Below are positions 27,328 through 36,107 of a stretch of DNA of 64,000 nt, piece by piece. The stretch's first letter is position 1. Each line of letters opens with the position of its first letter. The translations under genes and the position numbers were made by a program. Below the pieces are notes generated by a model. That model was not told where the DNA came from, made no database searches, and saw nothing but the letters and a program-made list of their open reading frames with translations. This DNA comes from Pirellulimonas nuda (lineage in GTDB: Bacteria; Planctomycetota; Planctomycetia; Pirellulales; Lacipirellulaceae): positions 5,368,905-5,432,904 of the forward strand of contig NZ_CP036291.1 in the NCBI RefSeq assembly GCF_007750855.1, read 5' to 3'.

Positions 27328-28620
27328 CTAGGCGGCTGTCCGCATGCCGGCCGGGTCGGAATCGGCGCCCACCGAGCCCCAGTCGATCAGCGCCGCAGAG
27401 GGGGGCAGGCCCATCCGCTCGCGGAGCCGGGCGGTCCAGTGGGCGGTGAAGTTTTCTGCCGAGTTGTACCGGACAAACCCTCGGGCGCCCTCGTTCGGGC
27501 GATGCCCCGCGGAGCGATCCAGCGCCCGCCGGACGCACGCCGCGAGCTGCTGGGGCGACCCCGCCGGCTCGCAGCCGGCCGCCACGCAGGCTTCCCCAAG
27601 CCCGAACCGCCGCACCACCGCGCCGCACCAGCCGTAGTCGGCGCACACCACCGGCTTGCCGGCGGCGACGGCGCGCGTGACGACGCTGGAGGAATAAGGG
27701 TGCCCGGAGTACAACGCGGAAACCGCGTCGCTCGCCGAGAACGCGGCGGCGAACTCGTCCGACGAGAGCATCCGATCGAGCAACACCACCCGGCCCGAGC
27801 GGACCAGGTCGGCGTACTCGCTTTCGATGAGCGTGCGGATGCTTGGCTCGCAGCGGCCCGCCAGCAGCAGCCCATCGCCGGGCGCGAACAGTTCGGGGTG
27901 CTCCCGAAAGGCGCGCAGCAGGGGCGCCACCCCCTTGTTGTGGCGGAGTTGCCCCAGGACCCCCAGGCGCCTCCCTGCCAGCGGCACACCGAGCCGCCCC
28001 CGGGCCTGTTGCAGCGGGACCAGCGGCTGGTGTTCGACGGGGTCGGGCAGCGGGCGGCTCTTGCGGGCCAGCGGCCCGTAGCTGGCCGCGCCGAACGCGG
28101 CCGCCTGTGGGTCGAAGCTGAAGACCGTACGCCACGGCTCGTGGGAGAGCTTGCGGAAGCGCTGCCAGCGACGAAAGTTGGCGCGCCACCGCGACCGGCG
28201 GTCGAGGCACGGGTAGAAATAAGCGCCGCCGATGACTAGCGTCTCTGCTTCCACCCCAGCGGCGCCGAGCAGCCGTTGCCAGCCGGCGCCGGCGGGCGCA
28301 TAGCTGGCCAGGCTGGTGCCGTCGGTCACGTAAACGTGCTGGGCGCGCGACTGGGCGATCGCCTGACTAAGCATCCCGCCCACCTCCGCCACGTGCCGAC
28401 GGCGCTGGACCCCGGCCTCGTGGTGCGCGGGACCGTCGAGCACAATCCGTCGCAACGAGCCGCGTCTCGCGAGGTGCGTCTGCCATTCCTCGGAACGGGC
28501 GCCCGCCGCGGAGGTAGCGAGCGTCACCTCACAGCCAAGCCCGCGCACCGCGTCGGCGAGCATGCCGACGTGGGCGTAGTGGTGGCCCAAGTACTCGGGC
28601 TCGAAGATCAGCGTGCGCAC
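27328..28620 (-). CDS. GT-B fold glycosyltransferase (group 1-like)
   Basis: 430 residues from GTG 28620, with GGAGG about 11 bp upstream. The N-terminal Rossmann half opens LIFEPEYLGHHYAHVGMLAD. The C-terminal half has the sugar-nucleotide-binding pattern of group 1 transferases: RLGVLGQLRHNKGVAPLLRAF, then a region of SALYSGHPYSSSVVTRAVAAGKPVVCADYG where an acidic E is often found. The family transfers a sugar from NDP- or prenyl donors to glycans. No partner genes are adjacent, so substrate is unknown. A repeat element lies just upstream. Confidence 0.75.
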   Translation of the reverse strand: MRTLIFEPEYLGHHYAHVGMLADAVRGLGCEVTLATSAAGARSEEWQTHLARRGSLRRIVLDGPAHHEAGVQRRRHVAEVGGMLSQAIAQSRAQHVYVTDGTSLASYAPAGAGWQRLLGAAGVEAETLVIGGAYFYPCLDRRSRWRANFRRWQRFRKLSHEPWRTVFSFDPQAAAFGAASYGPLARKSRPLPDPVEHQPLVPLQQARGRLGVPLAGRRLGVLGQLRHNKGVAPLLRAFREHPELFAPGDGLLLAGRCEPSIRTLIESEYADLVRSGRVVLLDRMLSSDEFAAAFSASDAVSALYSGHPYSSSVVTRAVAAGKPVVCADYGWCGAVVRRFGLGEACVAAGCEPAGSPQQLAACVRRALDRSAGHRPNEGARGFVRYNSAENFTAHWTARLRERMGLPPSAALIDWGSVGADSDPAGMRTAA

Positions 28621-28686
28621 GTCGGTTCCAGCCTCCGCGGTAAAGCGGTGAGGCTAACAACGGACCCACAATCTGCGGAAGCCCAA

Positions 28687-28765
28687 TAGCTGCCGACCTA
28701 CGGTCGGCGCGTGTCGCGAGAGCCAGTCGGGCCTTGAGAACGCGCCGACCGTAGGTCGGCGGCTA
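28687..28765. repeat. Paired palindromic repeat, CGACCTACGGTCGG family
   Basis: Arms 28687-28711 and 28741-28765 are reverse complements with one mismatch, spaced by 29 bases. Each arm is itself a small palindrome (CCGACCtaCGGTCGG). Related copies are at 46421-46453 and 51757-51780. Confidence 0.85.
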
Positions 28766-28794
28766 TCGGCGGACCTGCGACCTGCTAGCAGGGG

Positions 28795-29925
28795 TCAGTG
28801 TGATTGCCGCAGCGCGTCCGCGGGCGCCAGCTTGGTGGCGTGCATCGCCGGGATTACGCCGCCGAGGACGCCGACGATCACCGCCACGGCCATCCCCTGG
28901 CCGACGACGGCCGAGTCGATCCGCGAATTGACCATCATCGCCTGGGGCAGCAGGGTCAGCAGCCACACGATCAGGAAGGCCACCCCTACCCCCAACAGCC
29001 CCCCAAAAACGCTCAGCAACACCGACTCGCCGAGGATCATCTTGCCGACCCGGCTGCGGGTCCAGCCGACGGCGCGCAACAGGCCGATCTCGCCGGTGCG
29101 TTCTTGCAGCGACATAATCATCGTGTTGAGCATCCCGAGCGTGCCGACCACCATCGCGATGGCGCTGGTGAGCCACGCCATGCCGATCGCGAGCCGGATC
29201 TCCTGCAGGTTCTCCACGTGCTCCTTGGTGGGCTTGGCGACGATGCCGCGCTCCATCTTCTCTACCTCAGACTTGATCCGCGCCATCGCCTCTTTATCGT
29301 TGGGATCGTCCAGCACGATGCTGATGCCGGTTACCTGCCCCTCGCGGTCCATCATGTACTGGTGCTGCTTGAGCGAGAGCACGACCGCCGCGTTGTCGAG
29401 CTGGCTGTCCGCCTCGTAGATACCGACGATCTCGTACGGCTCGCCGGGGATCAGCTCCAGCGTGTCGCCGACGTTCTTCTCGACCGCCTTGGCGAGTCCT
29501 GCGCCCAGCATCGCCGCCGCCCCGTCGTCGACCGTTAGCTTGCGGCCCGACGTCATCCGGTAGTGGTCGAACACAAACGTGCCGGGCACCAGCCCGTTCA
29601 CGGGCACCACCTGCAGGCCGTAGTCGTTGAGCGAGATGATGTCGACCGAACCGGGGATCACGTCTTTCACGCCCGGCAGCGCAGCGATCTTGTCCGAGAT
29701 CTCCTCGGGGATGGCGCTGGTGAGCTTGCGGGCGCCCCCCTCGCGGGTCACCAGCATGTCGATGCCCAGTTCCTGGTAGAAGCTCTTAAAGGTGTCGAGG
29801 AACCCCGTCGAGATGCCGACAAGCGCCACTACGCTCGCCACCGCGATCGCCACCGCGCTTGCGGTCAAGAACGACCGCCATTTGCGGCGCATGACGTTGC
29901 GGAACAAGAACGAAATGAAGTTCAT
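28795..29925 (-). CDS. ABC transporter permease, MacB/FtsX type
   Basis: 376 residues. One TM helix near the N-terminus (FLTASAVAIAVASVVALVG), a periplasmic MacB-type core (about 45-240), then three C-terminal helices of the FtsX domain (SAIAMVVGTLGMLNTMIMS, GESVLLSVFGGLLGVGVAFL, GMAVAVIVGVLGGVIPAMHA). The cytoplasmic coupling motif ERTGEIGLLRAVGWTRSRV is clear. These permeases work with a separate ATPase in lipoprotein or peptide export rather than import. No ATPase gene is adjacent in the window, so it is either split or shares one encoded elsewhere. Confidence 0.85.
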   Translation of the reverse strand: MNFISFLFRNVMRRKWRSFLTASAVAIAVASVVALVGISTGFLDTFKSFYQELGIDMLVTREGGARKLTSAIPEEISDKIAALPGVKDVIPGSVDIISLNDYGLQVVPVNGLVPGTFVFDHYRMTSGRKLTVDDGAAAMLGAGLAKAVEKNVGDTLELIPGEPYEIVGIYEADSQLDNAAVVLSLKQHQYMMDREGQVTGISIVLDDPNDKEAMARIKSEVEKMERGIVAKPTKEHVENLQEIRLAIGMAWLTSAIAMVVGTLGMLNTMIMSLQERTGEIGLLRAVGWTRSRVGKMILGESVLLSVFGGLLGVGVAFLIVWLLTLLPQAMMVNSRIDSAVVGQGMAVAVIVGVLGGVIPAMHATKLAPADALRQSH

Positions 29926-29956
29926 CGACGGCGCCGTTGGTTGGGTCTACGTTTAG

Positions 29957-30036
29957 TTAACCACAGAGTCTCAGAGGACACCGAGATGGGTTGAGAAAGC
30001 AGGTCAGCCACGAAAAGGCGCAAGGAGTTTTATTGT
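29957..30036. repeat. Interspersed CCACAGAG/CCACGAAAAGGCGCAAGG element, degenerate
   Basis: The stretch begins TTAACCACAGAGTCTCAG and later has CCACGAAAAGGCGCAAGG. It belongs by sequence style to the same family as 52541-52685 and 57282-57402, but here the arms are not a clean inverted pair. It lies in the 237-bp gap before 30163. Confidence 0.5.
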
Positions 30037-30162
30037 TGCGAAACAATTGAGCCCGGTCAGACCAACACTCCCATCTGCCGCCTGACTGCGACGTATCTCG
30101 TGCTTGCTTGCGCCTCTCCGAGGCAAACATCCGTCCGTTTTTCGTCTCTACGGCGGATCGAC

Positions 30163-31101
30163 CTACTCGGCGACTTCTTCGCTAGCCTTGGCCAGCTTGC
30201 GGCGGAAGTCGGTTACGTTGTTCTTTACCACGATCGGCAGCTTCGACGCCAACAGGTTGCGGCCCTTGAACCAGTCGTACGGTTCAACAAACACGCCGTG
30301 GCACTCCACCAGGATCGCGCCCGGCTCGAACTTCAGCTCGGTGGTCTGCAGGTAGCCCGCCAGGCCGCGCCACGGTTGGGGTTCGCCGAGGTCCTCGTCC
30401 CCCTGGGCGCCGCGGGGGATCTCTTGCCAGACCGTCGGGAAGTCTTTGTCGTCAAGCATCGAAACGGGCGACATGGAAGACTCCACCAGCATCGCCTGGA
30501 AGTCGCGCCCGTCTCCCTCCACGATGCCGGCGATCATCACCTTCTCGATCAACGGGAAGCGGAACCGCGTCAGGTGGTGGCGGCTAGCGCCCTTGAGCTG
30601 AAGGTCGAAGCCGCGCTCTTGGCACTCCTGCTGGGTGAGCCCCTCACCGTACTTCTCGAACCCGTCTTCTTCTGCCTCCCTGCCCTCTCCGCCGCGTCCT
30701 CCGCCGAGCACGCTCTGCATCAGGTCCTTGTCCCGCACCACAGCGAGCTTGCCGTACGCCACGAACGCTAGATCGAGCGTCCGCACCTTGGCGGATGGGA
30801 GCTCGGCGCCCGCTTCGCCGATCGAAAGCTCAAACGGGGAAACCACGGAATCCTTCATGAACTGTTCCATCCTCAACTCGCCAACGAGCGCCGCTACCGC
30901 CGCCCGTTGGGCTTCTGCGTCCATTGACGCATCGACCGTCGGGGGCGACACGATGACACGCACCCCCTCGGCGACCTCAAACCCCTCGGTCGCCAACTCA
31001 TTGACCACCGGGTGGGGAGAAAGCGGCTCCGCGGCGAAGCAGGGGCCGGCCAACAGGACGAGCAGCGATGCAAGTGAGAAGTACGTCGAGGTAGTGTGCA
31101 T
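30163..31101 (-). CDS. Secreted protein of unknown function
   Basis: 312 residues. ATG 31101 begins a signal peptide (MHTTSTYFSLASLLVLLAGP, cleavage after CFAA); the longer frame to 31272 crosses the repeat element and is rejected. The mature protein has alternating charged segments, including GGGRGGEGREAEEDGFEKYGE and a conserved-looking PQPWRGLAGYLQTTELKFEPGAILVECHGVF. No family was recognised. It stands alone between two repeat-bearing spacers. Confidence 0.6.
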   Translation of the reverse strand: MHTTSTYFSLASLLVLLAGPCFAAEPLSPHPVVNELATEGFEVAEGVRVIVSPPTVDASMDAEAQRAAVAALVGELRMEQFMKDSVVSPFELSIGEAGAELPSAKVRTLDLAFVAYGKLAVVRDKDLMQSVLGGGRGGEGREAEEDGFEKYGEGLTQQECQERGFDLQLKGASRHHLTRFRFPLIEKVMIAGIVEGDGRDFQAMLVESSMSPVSMLDDKDFPTVWQEIPRGAQGDEDLGEPQPWRGLAGYLQTTELKFEPGAILVECHGVFVEPYDWFKGRNLLASKLPIVVKNNVTDFRRKLAKASEEVAE

Positions 31102-31144
31102 GATCTGCCGTTTCTGAGTCCAGTAGGCAAGGACTTGGAGGCGT

Positions 31145-31250
31145 GTAGGCCGGAACAAGCCCGCGGTAGCGGGCGCAGTTCCGGCATAGGGCGGGTACTC
31201 AGCCGCTTGCCGGAACGGCGCCTGCCTGCGGCGGTCTTGTTCCGGCCTAC
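31145..31250. repeat. Inverted repeat, GTAGGCCGGAACAAG family
   Basis: Perfect 15-bp arms 31145-31159 and 31236-31250. The interior has further partial copies (GTTCCGGCAT at about 31177, GCCGGAACGG at about 31209). A single arm-like copy lies at about 34088-34130. It separates the secreted-protein gene from the S1 gene. Confidence 0.85.
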
Positions 31251-31265
31251 GGGATTGCGTACGAC

Positions 31266-33011
31266 CTACCAACGCAGGCCGAACTTGTCGCCGCCCGACT
31301 TGTGGCTCATCCCCCCCTTGAGCTTCGAACGGTCCATCCGCGGGCGGTTCTCCTGCGGCTCCGGTTCTGCCTCGGGCTCGGGGCGGGACTGCTCCCGTTC
31401 GGGCCGCGCCTTGAGCGCCCGCAGCGACAGGCCGATCCGCTGTTTCTCCAGGTCGACGCTCACCACCTTGGCCTCGACCTGCTGGCCCTCGGTCACGACG
31501 TCGGTCGTGCGCATCACCCGGCCGTGGTCGAGCTCCGAGATGTGGATCAGCCCCTCGACGCCCGGCGCCAGCCGGACAAAGGCGCCGAAGTCCATCGTCT
31601 TCGAGACGGTCCCCTTGGCGTTGGAGCCGACCGGGAAATCGCTCTCGACCGTTTCCCAGGGGTTGGCGACCGACTCGCGGTAGCTCAGCGCGATCTTGCC
31701 GGTCTCGCGGTCGATCTTTTCTACCTTGACCTTAATCGTCTGACCCTCGGTGAGCACGTCCTTGGGGTGGTTCACCCGCTCCCAGCTCAGCTTGCTGACG
31801 TGCACCATGCCGTCGACGCCCCCCAGGTCAACAAACGCGCCAAAGTCGCGGAGGCTGCGGACCACCCCTTCGCGGGTCTGGCCGGGGGCGATCTCCGCCA
31901 GCAGCTTCTCGCGGTTCTCGGCCCGCTCGCGCTCCATCAGCGCACGGTGGCTGAGCACCAGGTTCTTGCGGCTCTTCTTGGCCTCGGTGATCACGCAGCT
32001 CAGCCGCTGACCGACGTACTCCTCGGGCTGCTCAACGCGGTAGATCGAGATCTGCCCCATCGGCATGAAGCCGCGGATGCCGGCCACCTGGCACTCCAGG
32101 CCCCCCTTGTTCACGCCGGTGATGTTGACCTCTACGACCTGGCCCTCTTGAACCTCGTCCCAGTTGCCGACGTCGACCGTGCCGGTCGGCATCGTGACTT
32201 CGTAGTAGCCCTCGTCGGCGTTGAGCTTGATGACAACCACTTCGACCTGGGCGCCCACCTCCGGCGGGGTCTCGCCGAACTGCCGCATCGGCAGCAGCCC
32301 CTGTTTGACGCCGCCGAGGTCGACGAACACGTCTTCGCCGTGGATCTTGCTGATGGTGCAGGTGAGGCGAGTCTCGGCCGCGATCTCGCGGACCGCTTCG
32401 CGCGAAGAGGCGTTGTCGAGGATCTCGCCCACTTCTTGCCCGGCGACCATCGCGTCGAACTCTGCCTGCAGGTCGTCGCTAAGCTGGCTGCGGATGTTCG
32501 GTGGGGGGTACTTGCCCGGAGGGGGGGAGCTGGGCTCGCGCGGCCTGTCACCGGCGGGGCCGGGCGACACCGGCTTGGCGACAGCGGGCTCATCTACCGT
32601 GCGACCGCCGATCTTGATCCGCTCGCTGGGACGGGCGTCGTCTGCGGTCGGCTCGGTCCCCGTCGCGCTGGCGAGCGCTTCGGACACCATCTCGCTGACA
32701 ACCGGCGCCGGCTCGATATGCACCGGCTCGAACGAGCCCTGGTCAGCCGCGGGCGTCGGCAAAGCGGATTGACCCGGCGCTTGCTCAACGGATTGATCAG
32801 CGACGGGCGCCGGATCAACCGACGGCTGCGCCGCGGGGGCCTCGGCTGGCGCGGGCTCGTCGGGCCGCGGCATGGCGGCCTGCTCGGGGGCTGCCTGCTC
32901 GGGGGCGGCCTCCTGCGGCTGCCCCGCGGGGGGCGCCCCTTCGACCTGCTGGGGACCAGACGGGTCGCTAGCGACGGGACCAGACGCTTCCGGCTTCAAC
33001 TCTTCAGACAT
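31266..33011 (-). CDS. S1 RNA-binding domain protein, ribosomal protein S1-like, with long N-terminal extension
   Basis: 581 residues from ATG 33011. The first about 190 residues are low-complexity and rich in Ala, Pro, Glu and Gln. Four S1 (OB-fold) domains follow, beginning near VREIAAETRLTCTISKIHGEDV, VVEVNITGVNKGGLECQVAG, EGVVRSLRDFGAFVDLGGVD and KGTVSKTMDFGAFVRLAPGV. E. coli S1 has six. The last two domains are the most canonical. It probably binds mRNA and the 30S subunit. The extreme C-terminus is charged (RPEPEAEPEPQENRPRMDRSK). An AGAGAG ribosome site precedes the ATG. Confidence 0.85.
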   Translation of the reverse strand: MSEELKPEASGPVASDPSGPQQVEGAPPAGQPQEAAPEQAAPEQAAMPRPDEPAPAEAPAAQPSVDPAPVADQSVEQAPGQSALPTPAADQGSFEPVHIEPAPVVSEMVSEALASATGTEPTADDARPSERIKIGGRTVDEPAVAKPVSPGPAGDRPREPSSPPPGKYPPPNIRSQLSDDLQAEFDAMVAGQEVGEILDNASSREAVREIAAETRLTCTISKIHGEDVFVDLGGVKQGLLPMRQFGETPPEVGAQVEVVVIKLNADEGYYEVTMPTGTVDVGNWDEVQEGQVVEVNITGVNKGGLECQVAGIRGFMPMGQISIYRVEQPEEYVGQRLSCVITEAKKSRKNLVLSHRALMERERAENREKLLAEIAPGQTREGVVRSLRDFGAFVDLGGVDGMVHVSKLSWERVNHPKDVLTEGQTIKVKVEKIDRETGKIALSYRESVANPWETVESDFPVGSNAKGTVSKTMDFGAFVRLAPGVEGLIHISELDHGRVMRTTDVVTEGQQVEAKVVSVDLEKQRIGLSLRALKARPEREQSRPEPEAEPEPQENRPRMDRSKLKGGMSHKSGGDKFGLRW

Positions 33012-33191
33012 CACTCTCTAAGCCTTGAGGGCACACCAGGCGCGCATCGTCGACGACACCGCCGACGCAGCGACCCAGAAGTCTAACCTGCCGCCATGGC
33101 TAAAAAAAGCCTCTCGCACAGGTGCAGGGACGGGCAGCCGGGGCTTCCGCTGCGCGGCGCGCCTCCTACTCCCCTTCTCAACACGCGTCCG

Positions 33192-34079
33192 TCAGCCCAG
33201 CAGCTCGCGCAGGTGGAAGTGGAACTTGCCCAGCTTGCCGCCGTAGTTGCCCGCGCTGATGGCCGGGATCCCCGGCCCGGCGGCGGCGTGGATGGCCCTT
33301 TGCATCGCGGCGGCCACGGCCTGCTCGTCCTGGCCGTTGATGACGATCTCGTAGGCGCAGTTGGCCTCGGGGGCGAGCTGGGTCTCCAGTCGGCCGCGGA
33401 GCGAGGGGCAAAACGCCTGGTTGGTGCTGGCGACCATGCCGGCATACTTGGCGCCCACCTTGCTGCCGCTACGCACCACCCCCCCGGGGAACGGGGTAAT
33501 CGTCCCCGGCAGCGGGGCGACCGCTTCGACCGCGCGGCGCGCAGCGTCGAGCGCCCCCTGCTGCGTTCTGCTCTGGATGATGATGTTCCCGCCGGCGACC
33601 CCCTTGGCCACCCCAAACGACTCCTCACAGACAAACTCGCCGTCCATCACCGGCACACGCCAGAAGCGGCGATCGAGGTGGCGCTTGCTCTTCTGGTAGC
33701 CGTCGCCGAAGAACCGCAGGTGGCTGCCCAACGCAAACCGGTCGTCGGCCCCGGGCAGCGCGTCGAAGACCGCCGACGTGGCGCAGGTCATCACGCACTG
33801 CCCCACCCGGTTCGGGACCGCCTTGGCGAGGGCGTCGCCCGAGAACCCAAACGCCATGACCAGCGCGCCGGGCCGACCGTCGGGCGAGTCGTCCGCCGCC
33901 AGCATCCGCTCAACGCCCACCTCCGCGTCACAGCCGATCACGCTGGAGCCATAGCCGCAGAACTCTCGCAGCGCGGCGTCGAGCCAGTGCGGGTCGATCG
34001 CGGTCACGCAGAGCCGCGCGAAGCGCATGCGGAACGCTTCGGCGTAGGTGTCCGCGATGAGAGTTGGACCGATCTTCAT
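33192..34079 (-). CDS. ftr: Formylmethanofuran:tetrahydromethanopterin formyltransferase
   Basis: 295 residues, matching the family. It moves a formyl group between methanofuran and H4MPT in the H4MPT-linked C1 pathway. The start MKIGPTLIADTYAEAF and the internal motifs GGNIIIQSRTQQGALDAARRA, AGMVASTNQAFCPSLRG and AGNYGGKLGKFHFHL are characteristic (FhcD/Ftr). ATG 34079 is taken; a GTG lies two codons earlier. No other H4MPT genes (fhcABC, mtdB, mch) are nearby in the window. In Planctomycetes these genes are known to be scattered or clustered and may serve formaldehyde oxidation or other C1 chemistry. Confidence 0.9.
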   Translation of the reverse strand: MKIGPTLIADTYAEAFRMRFARLCVTAIDPHWLDAALREFCGYGSSVIGCDAEVGVERMLAADDSPDGRPGALVMAFGFSGDALAKAVPNRVGQCVMTCATSAVFDALPGADDRFALGSHLRFFGDGYQKSKRHLDRRFWRVPVMDGEFVCEESFGVAKGVAGGNIIIQSRTQQGALDAARRAVEAVAPLPGTITPFPGGVVRSGSKVGAKYAGMVASTNQAFCPSLRGRLETQLAPEANCAYEIVINGQDEQAVAAAMQRAIHAAAGPGIPAISAGNYGGKLGKFHFHLRELLG

Positions 34080-34087
34080 GCCCACCA

Positions 34088-34130
34088 GTGTAGGCCGGAA
34101 CGAGCCCCCGCAGCGAGCGCCGTTCTTGCG
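34088..34130. repeat. Half copy of the GTAGGCCGGAACAAG repeat family
   Basis: GTGTAGGCCGGAACGAGCC at 34088, followed by CCCCGCAGCGAGCGCCGTTCTTGCGGGG, which can fold into a short hairpin. It lies between ftr and the STN-domain gene. Confidence 0.55.
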
Positions 34131-34202
34131 GGGCGGGGCGGGCGGGTCGGATGGCGAGCGGTTGTTGCGGCGCGCCGGGGGCGACGACCCAAGTCCGACA
34201 AA

Positions 34203-35273
34203 CTAAAACTGTCCACCGCCGCCGCCGCGAAACGGTTGGCCGCCGCCACGGCTGACCAACATGCCGAGGGCCTCAAGTTGGTCGGCCACCTGAGTCTGGA
34301 TGCTGGGATAGTCAAGCACGACGATCCGCGTCTGGATTGCTTGCATAAACGGCTTCCGGCCGGCCGCGTCGGGCTCGCGCGACTCGAACGCCTCCGGCAC
34401 CAGCGCAGGAAGCATGTGCAGAACCTGCTGGGCGACCGAGGTCGGCTCTGGATTTTGGTCGCTGACGAGCTGGTAGACCCGGGTTGTAAGGCGTGGCGAG
34501 GGCGCGGCCAACGGGCTGGGCGCATGGCGTTGGCCCAACCGCGCAGCCTTCAAGAACGCCTGTACAAGTTCGTGACCGCGCTCGGTCTGGGAGATGACGA
34601 GCGCCCCTGGTCGGAGGGCGCGGATGTCGCTGCTGCTGCCGCCGTTCTCGGCCCAAGAATCGCTGTTCACCGTGGCGACGATCGTATCGATCAGCGAGTC
34701 GAAGTCCGAGTCGTCCGGGCGGCTTGGATCGGGTTGAAGGAGGTCGGCAACCGGGTAGACCGCGGTTGTCAGATAAGCGGCGGATTCATCTTCCGTCGTA
34801 AGAACGAGCGCGCCTCCGCGGACCGTGTAGTCAAGCTCTAGGTCTTGCAGCATCAGCCTGAGAGCGCTCCCCAAGGAAGTATTGCGGACATTCACCGTGA
34901 CCGGCTCATCGGCTGAAACGCCGTACTCGTCGAGCGCGCGGCGATCGATCTGCACTTCCAGGTCGTACTCATCTCGGATGAATTCGACGACATGCTCGAG
35001 GGCCGCTTCGCTGAAGTCGAATCCAGAGGACTTGAGAGGCTCGCGCAGGGTCTGCCGGATCCGTTGGTTGGCTTCTGCATCGGCGTCGGCCCAGTAGCAC
35101 GTCGTTTCGATGAGCTGGCCCGTCTTCGGCCCTGGTTCAGCGGGGGATGCCTCGTCTAAAGACTTTGGCGCCTCGGCTTCCGAACCAAACGGGTCTTGGC
35201 CGGCAAACTGCGCGCAAGCCGGCAGCGAGACCAGGCACCCCAACACGATCCACAAGCGGGCAGTGCATCGCAT
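34203..35273 (-). CDS. Secreted protein with STN/secretin N0-like domain, unknown function
   Basis: 356 residues from ATG 35273, with AAGGGG about 9 bp upstream. A signal peptide ends near ACAQF. Residues about 80-165 look like an STN-type module: FSEAALEHVVEFIRDEYDLEVQIDRRALDEYG, TVNVRNTSLGSALRLMLQDL and LDYTVRGGALVLTTEDES, as in the N0 domains of secretins and TonB receptors. The second half contains YPVADLLQPDPS and another beta-alpha repeat. No outer-membrane secretin core follows, so it resembles planctomycete stand-alone relatives. It ends in a Gly/Arg-rich tail (RGGGGGQF). Confidence 0.65.
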   Translation of the reverse strand: MRCTARLWIVLGCLVSLPACAQFAGQDPFGSEAEAPKSLDEASPAEPGPKTGQLIETTCYWADADAEANQRIRQTLREPLKSSGFDFSEAALEHVVEFIRDEYDLEVQIDRRALDEYGVSADEPVTVNVRNTSLGSALRLMLQDLELDYTVRGGALVLTTEDESAAYLTTAVYPVADLLQPDPSRPDDSDFDSLIDTIVATVNSDSWAENGGSSSDIRALRPGALVISQTERGHELVQAFLKAARLGQRHAPSPLAAPSPRLTTRVYQLVSDQNPEPTSVAQQVLHMLPALVPEAFESREPDAAGRKPFMQAIQTRIVVLDYPSIQTQVADQLEALGMLVSRGGGQPFRGGGGGQF

Positions 35274-35420
35274 CACAGTTCCCCTTCAAGCGAGTGCGGG
35301 ACCCGCGCCGACGTCGGCGCGCGGCTATCAGTATAGCCGTGCTTCGCTCGGGGATACGGACTCTATTGCAAGGGGCTCCGGCGGCCGACGCCGACGGCTC
35401 GCCTAGTGGGGGGCGTGGCG

Positions 35421-35897
35421 CTAGCCGGCGCGGGCCGGCGCGACGCGGTCCGGCAGCAGCCGGCGGACGTGGGCGCCGTACTCGTAGCGGCCCTGGGTGG
35501 TGAACCGGCGCCAGGCGATCTCTACCTCGACCGTCATCCGGCCGAGCAGGGCGTCTTCCAACCGCAGCACCGCCCGCCGGCAACGCAGCAGGTCGGAGTG
35601 GGAGAAGCCGATGCCGCGACGCGACAAGTTGCGTCCCACGACGATCATGGCCTCTTGCTCGGAAGGGTTTCCATCGGCGTCGAGGGGGGTGAGCACAAGC
35701 GGCAGAGGCATTGCGTAGCGTTCTGCGCAGCGGCGGTCGACGTCGCCCGGCGGGCGGAGCCGGCCCAGCAGCCTTTCCATCGCGTCGGCGAGTTGCTGCT
35801 TGCCGTCGACGGCCGGGGCGGCCTGGCCCGGCTTGGGCGACGCGGCGCCGAGTTGGGCGGCCAAAAGCAGCTGCGGCCGAACCGAAGTTGGCGCCAT
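35421..35897 (-). CDS. PilZ domain protein (putative c-di-GMP effector)
   Basis: 158 residues from ATG 35897, which has TGGAGA about 6 bp upstream; an in-frame ATG four codons earlier and a frame to 36056 are less likely. The PilZ signatures are present: a DRRCAERYAMPLPL segment supplying the RxxxR-type c-di-GMP-binding Arg residues, and GRNLSRRGIGFSH supplying NxSxxG. The N-terminal 55 residues are Ala/Pro-rich with no domain. Such proteins bind c-di-GMP and regulate motility, exopolysaccharide or attachment. Direct binding is inferred only. Confidence 0.7.
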   Translation of the reverse strand: MAPTSVRPQLLLAAQLGAASPKPGQAAPAVDGKQQLADAMERLLGRLRPPGDVDRRCAERYAMPLPLVLTPLDADGNPSEQEAMIVVGRNLSRRGIGFSHSDLLRCRRAVLRLEDALLGRMTVEVEIAWRRFTTQGRYEYGAHVRRLLPDRVAPARAG

Positions 35898-36107
35898 GCG
35901 GATCTCCATCAATGAGGCGGGGACGGCGGCCCGGGGCTGGGCACAGCGGAAGAGGAGGGGGCACGGCACTAGCCGCTGCCTACGGGAAGAATAGCTCGCG
36001 CCGCGGCCGCAGGGCGGACCGGCGTTGCAAGAATCGGTCGCGCGAGGCAGGCGCAAACCATCACGACCCGCAGAGGCGGACGGGTCGCGTTTGGGTGGCG
36101 CAGCCGT

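Noticed and set aside
28687-28765. CRISPR array
   Set aside because: Only two inverted arms with no direct repeats or spacers of regular size.
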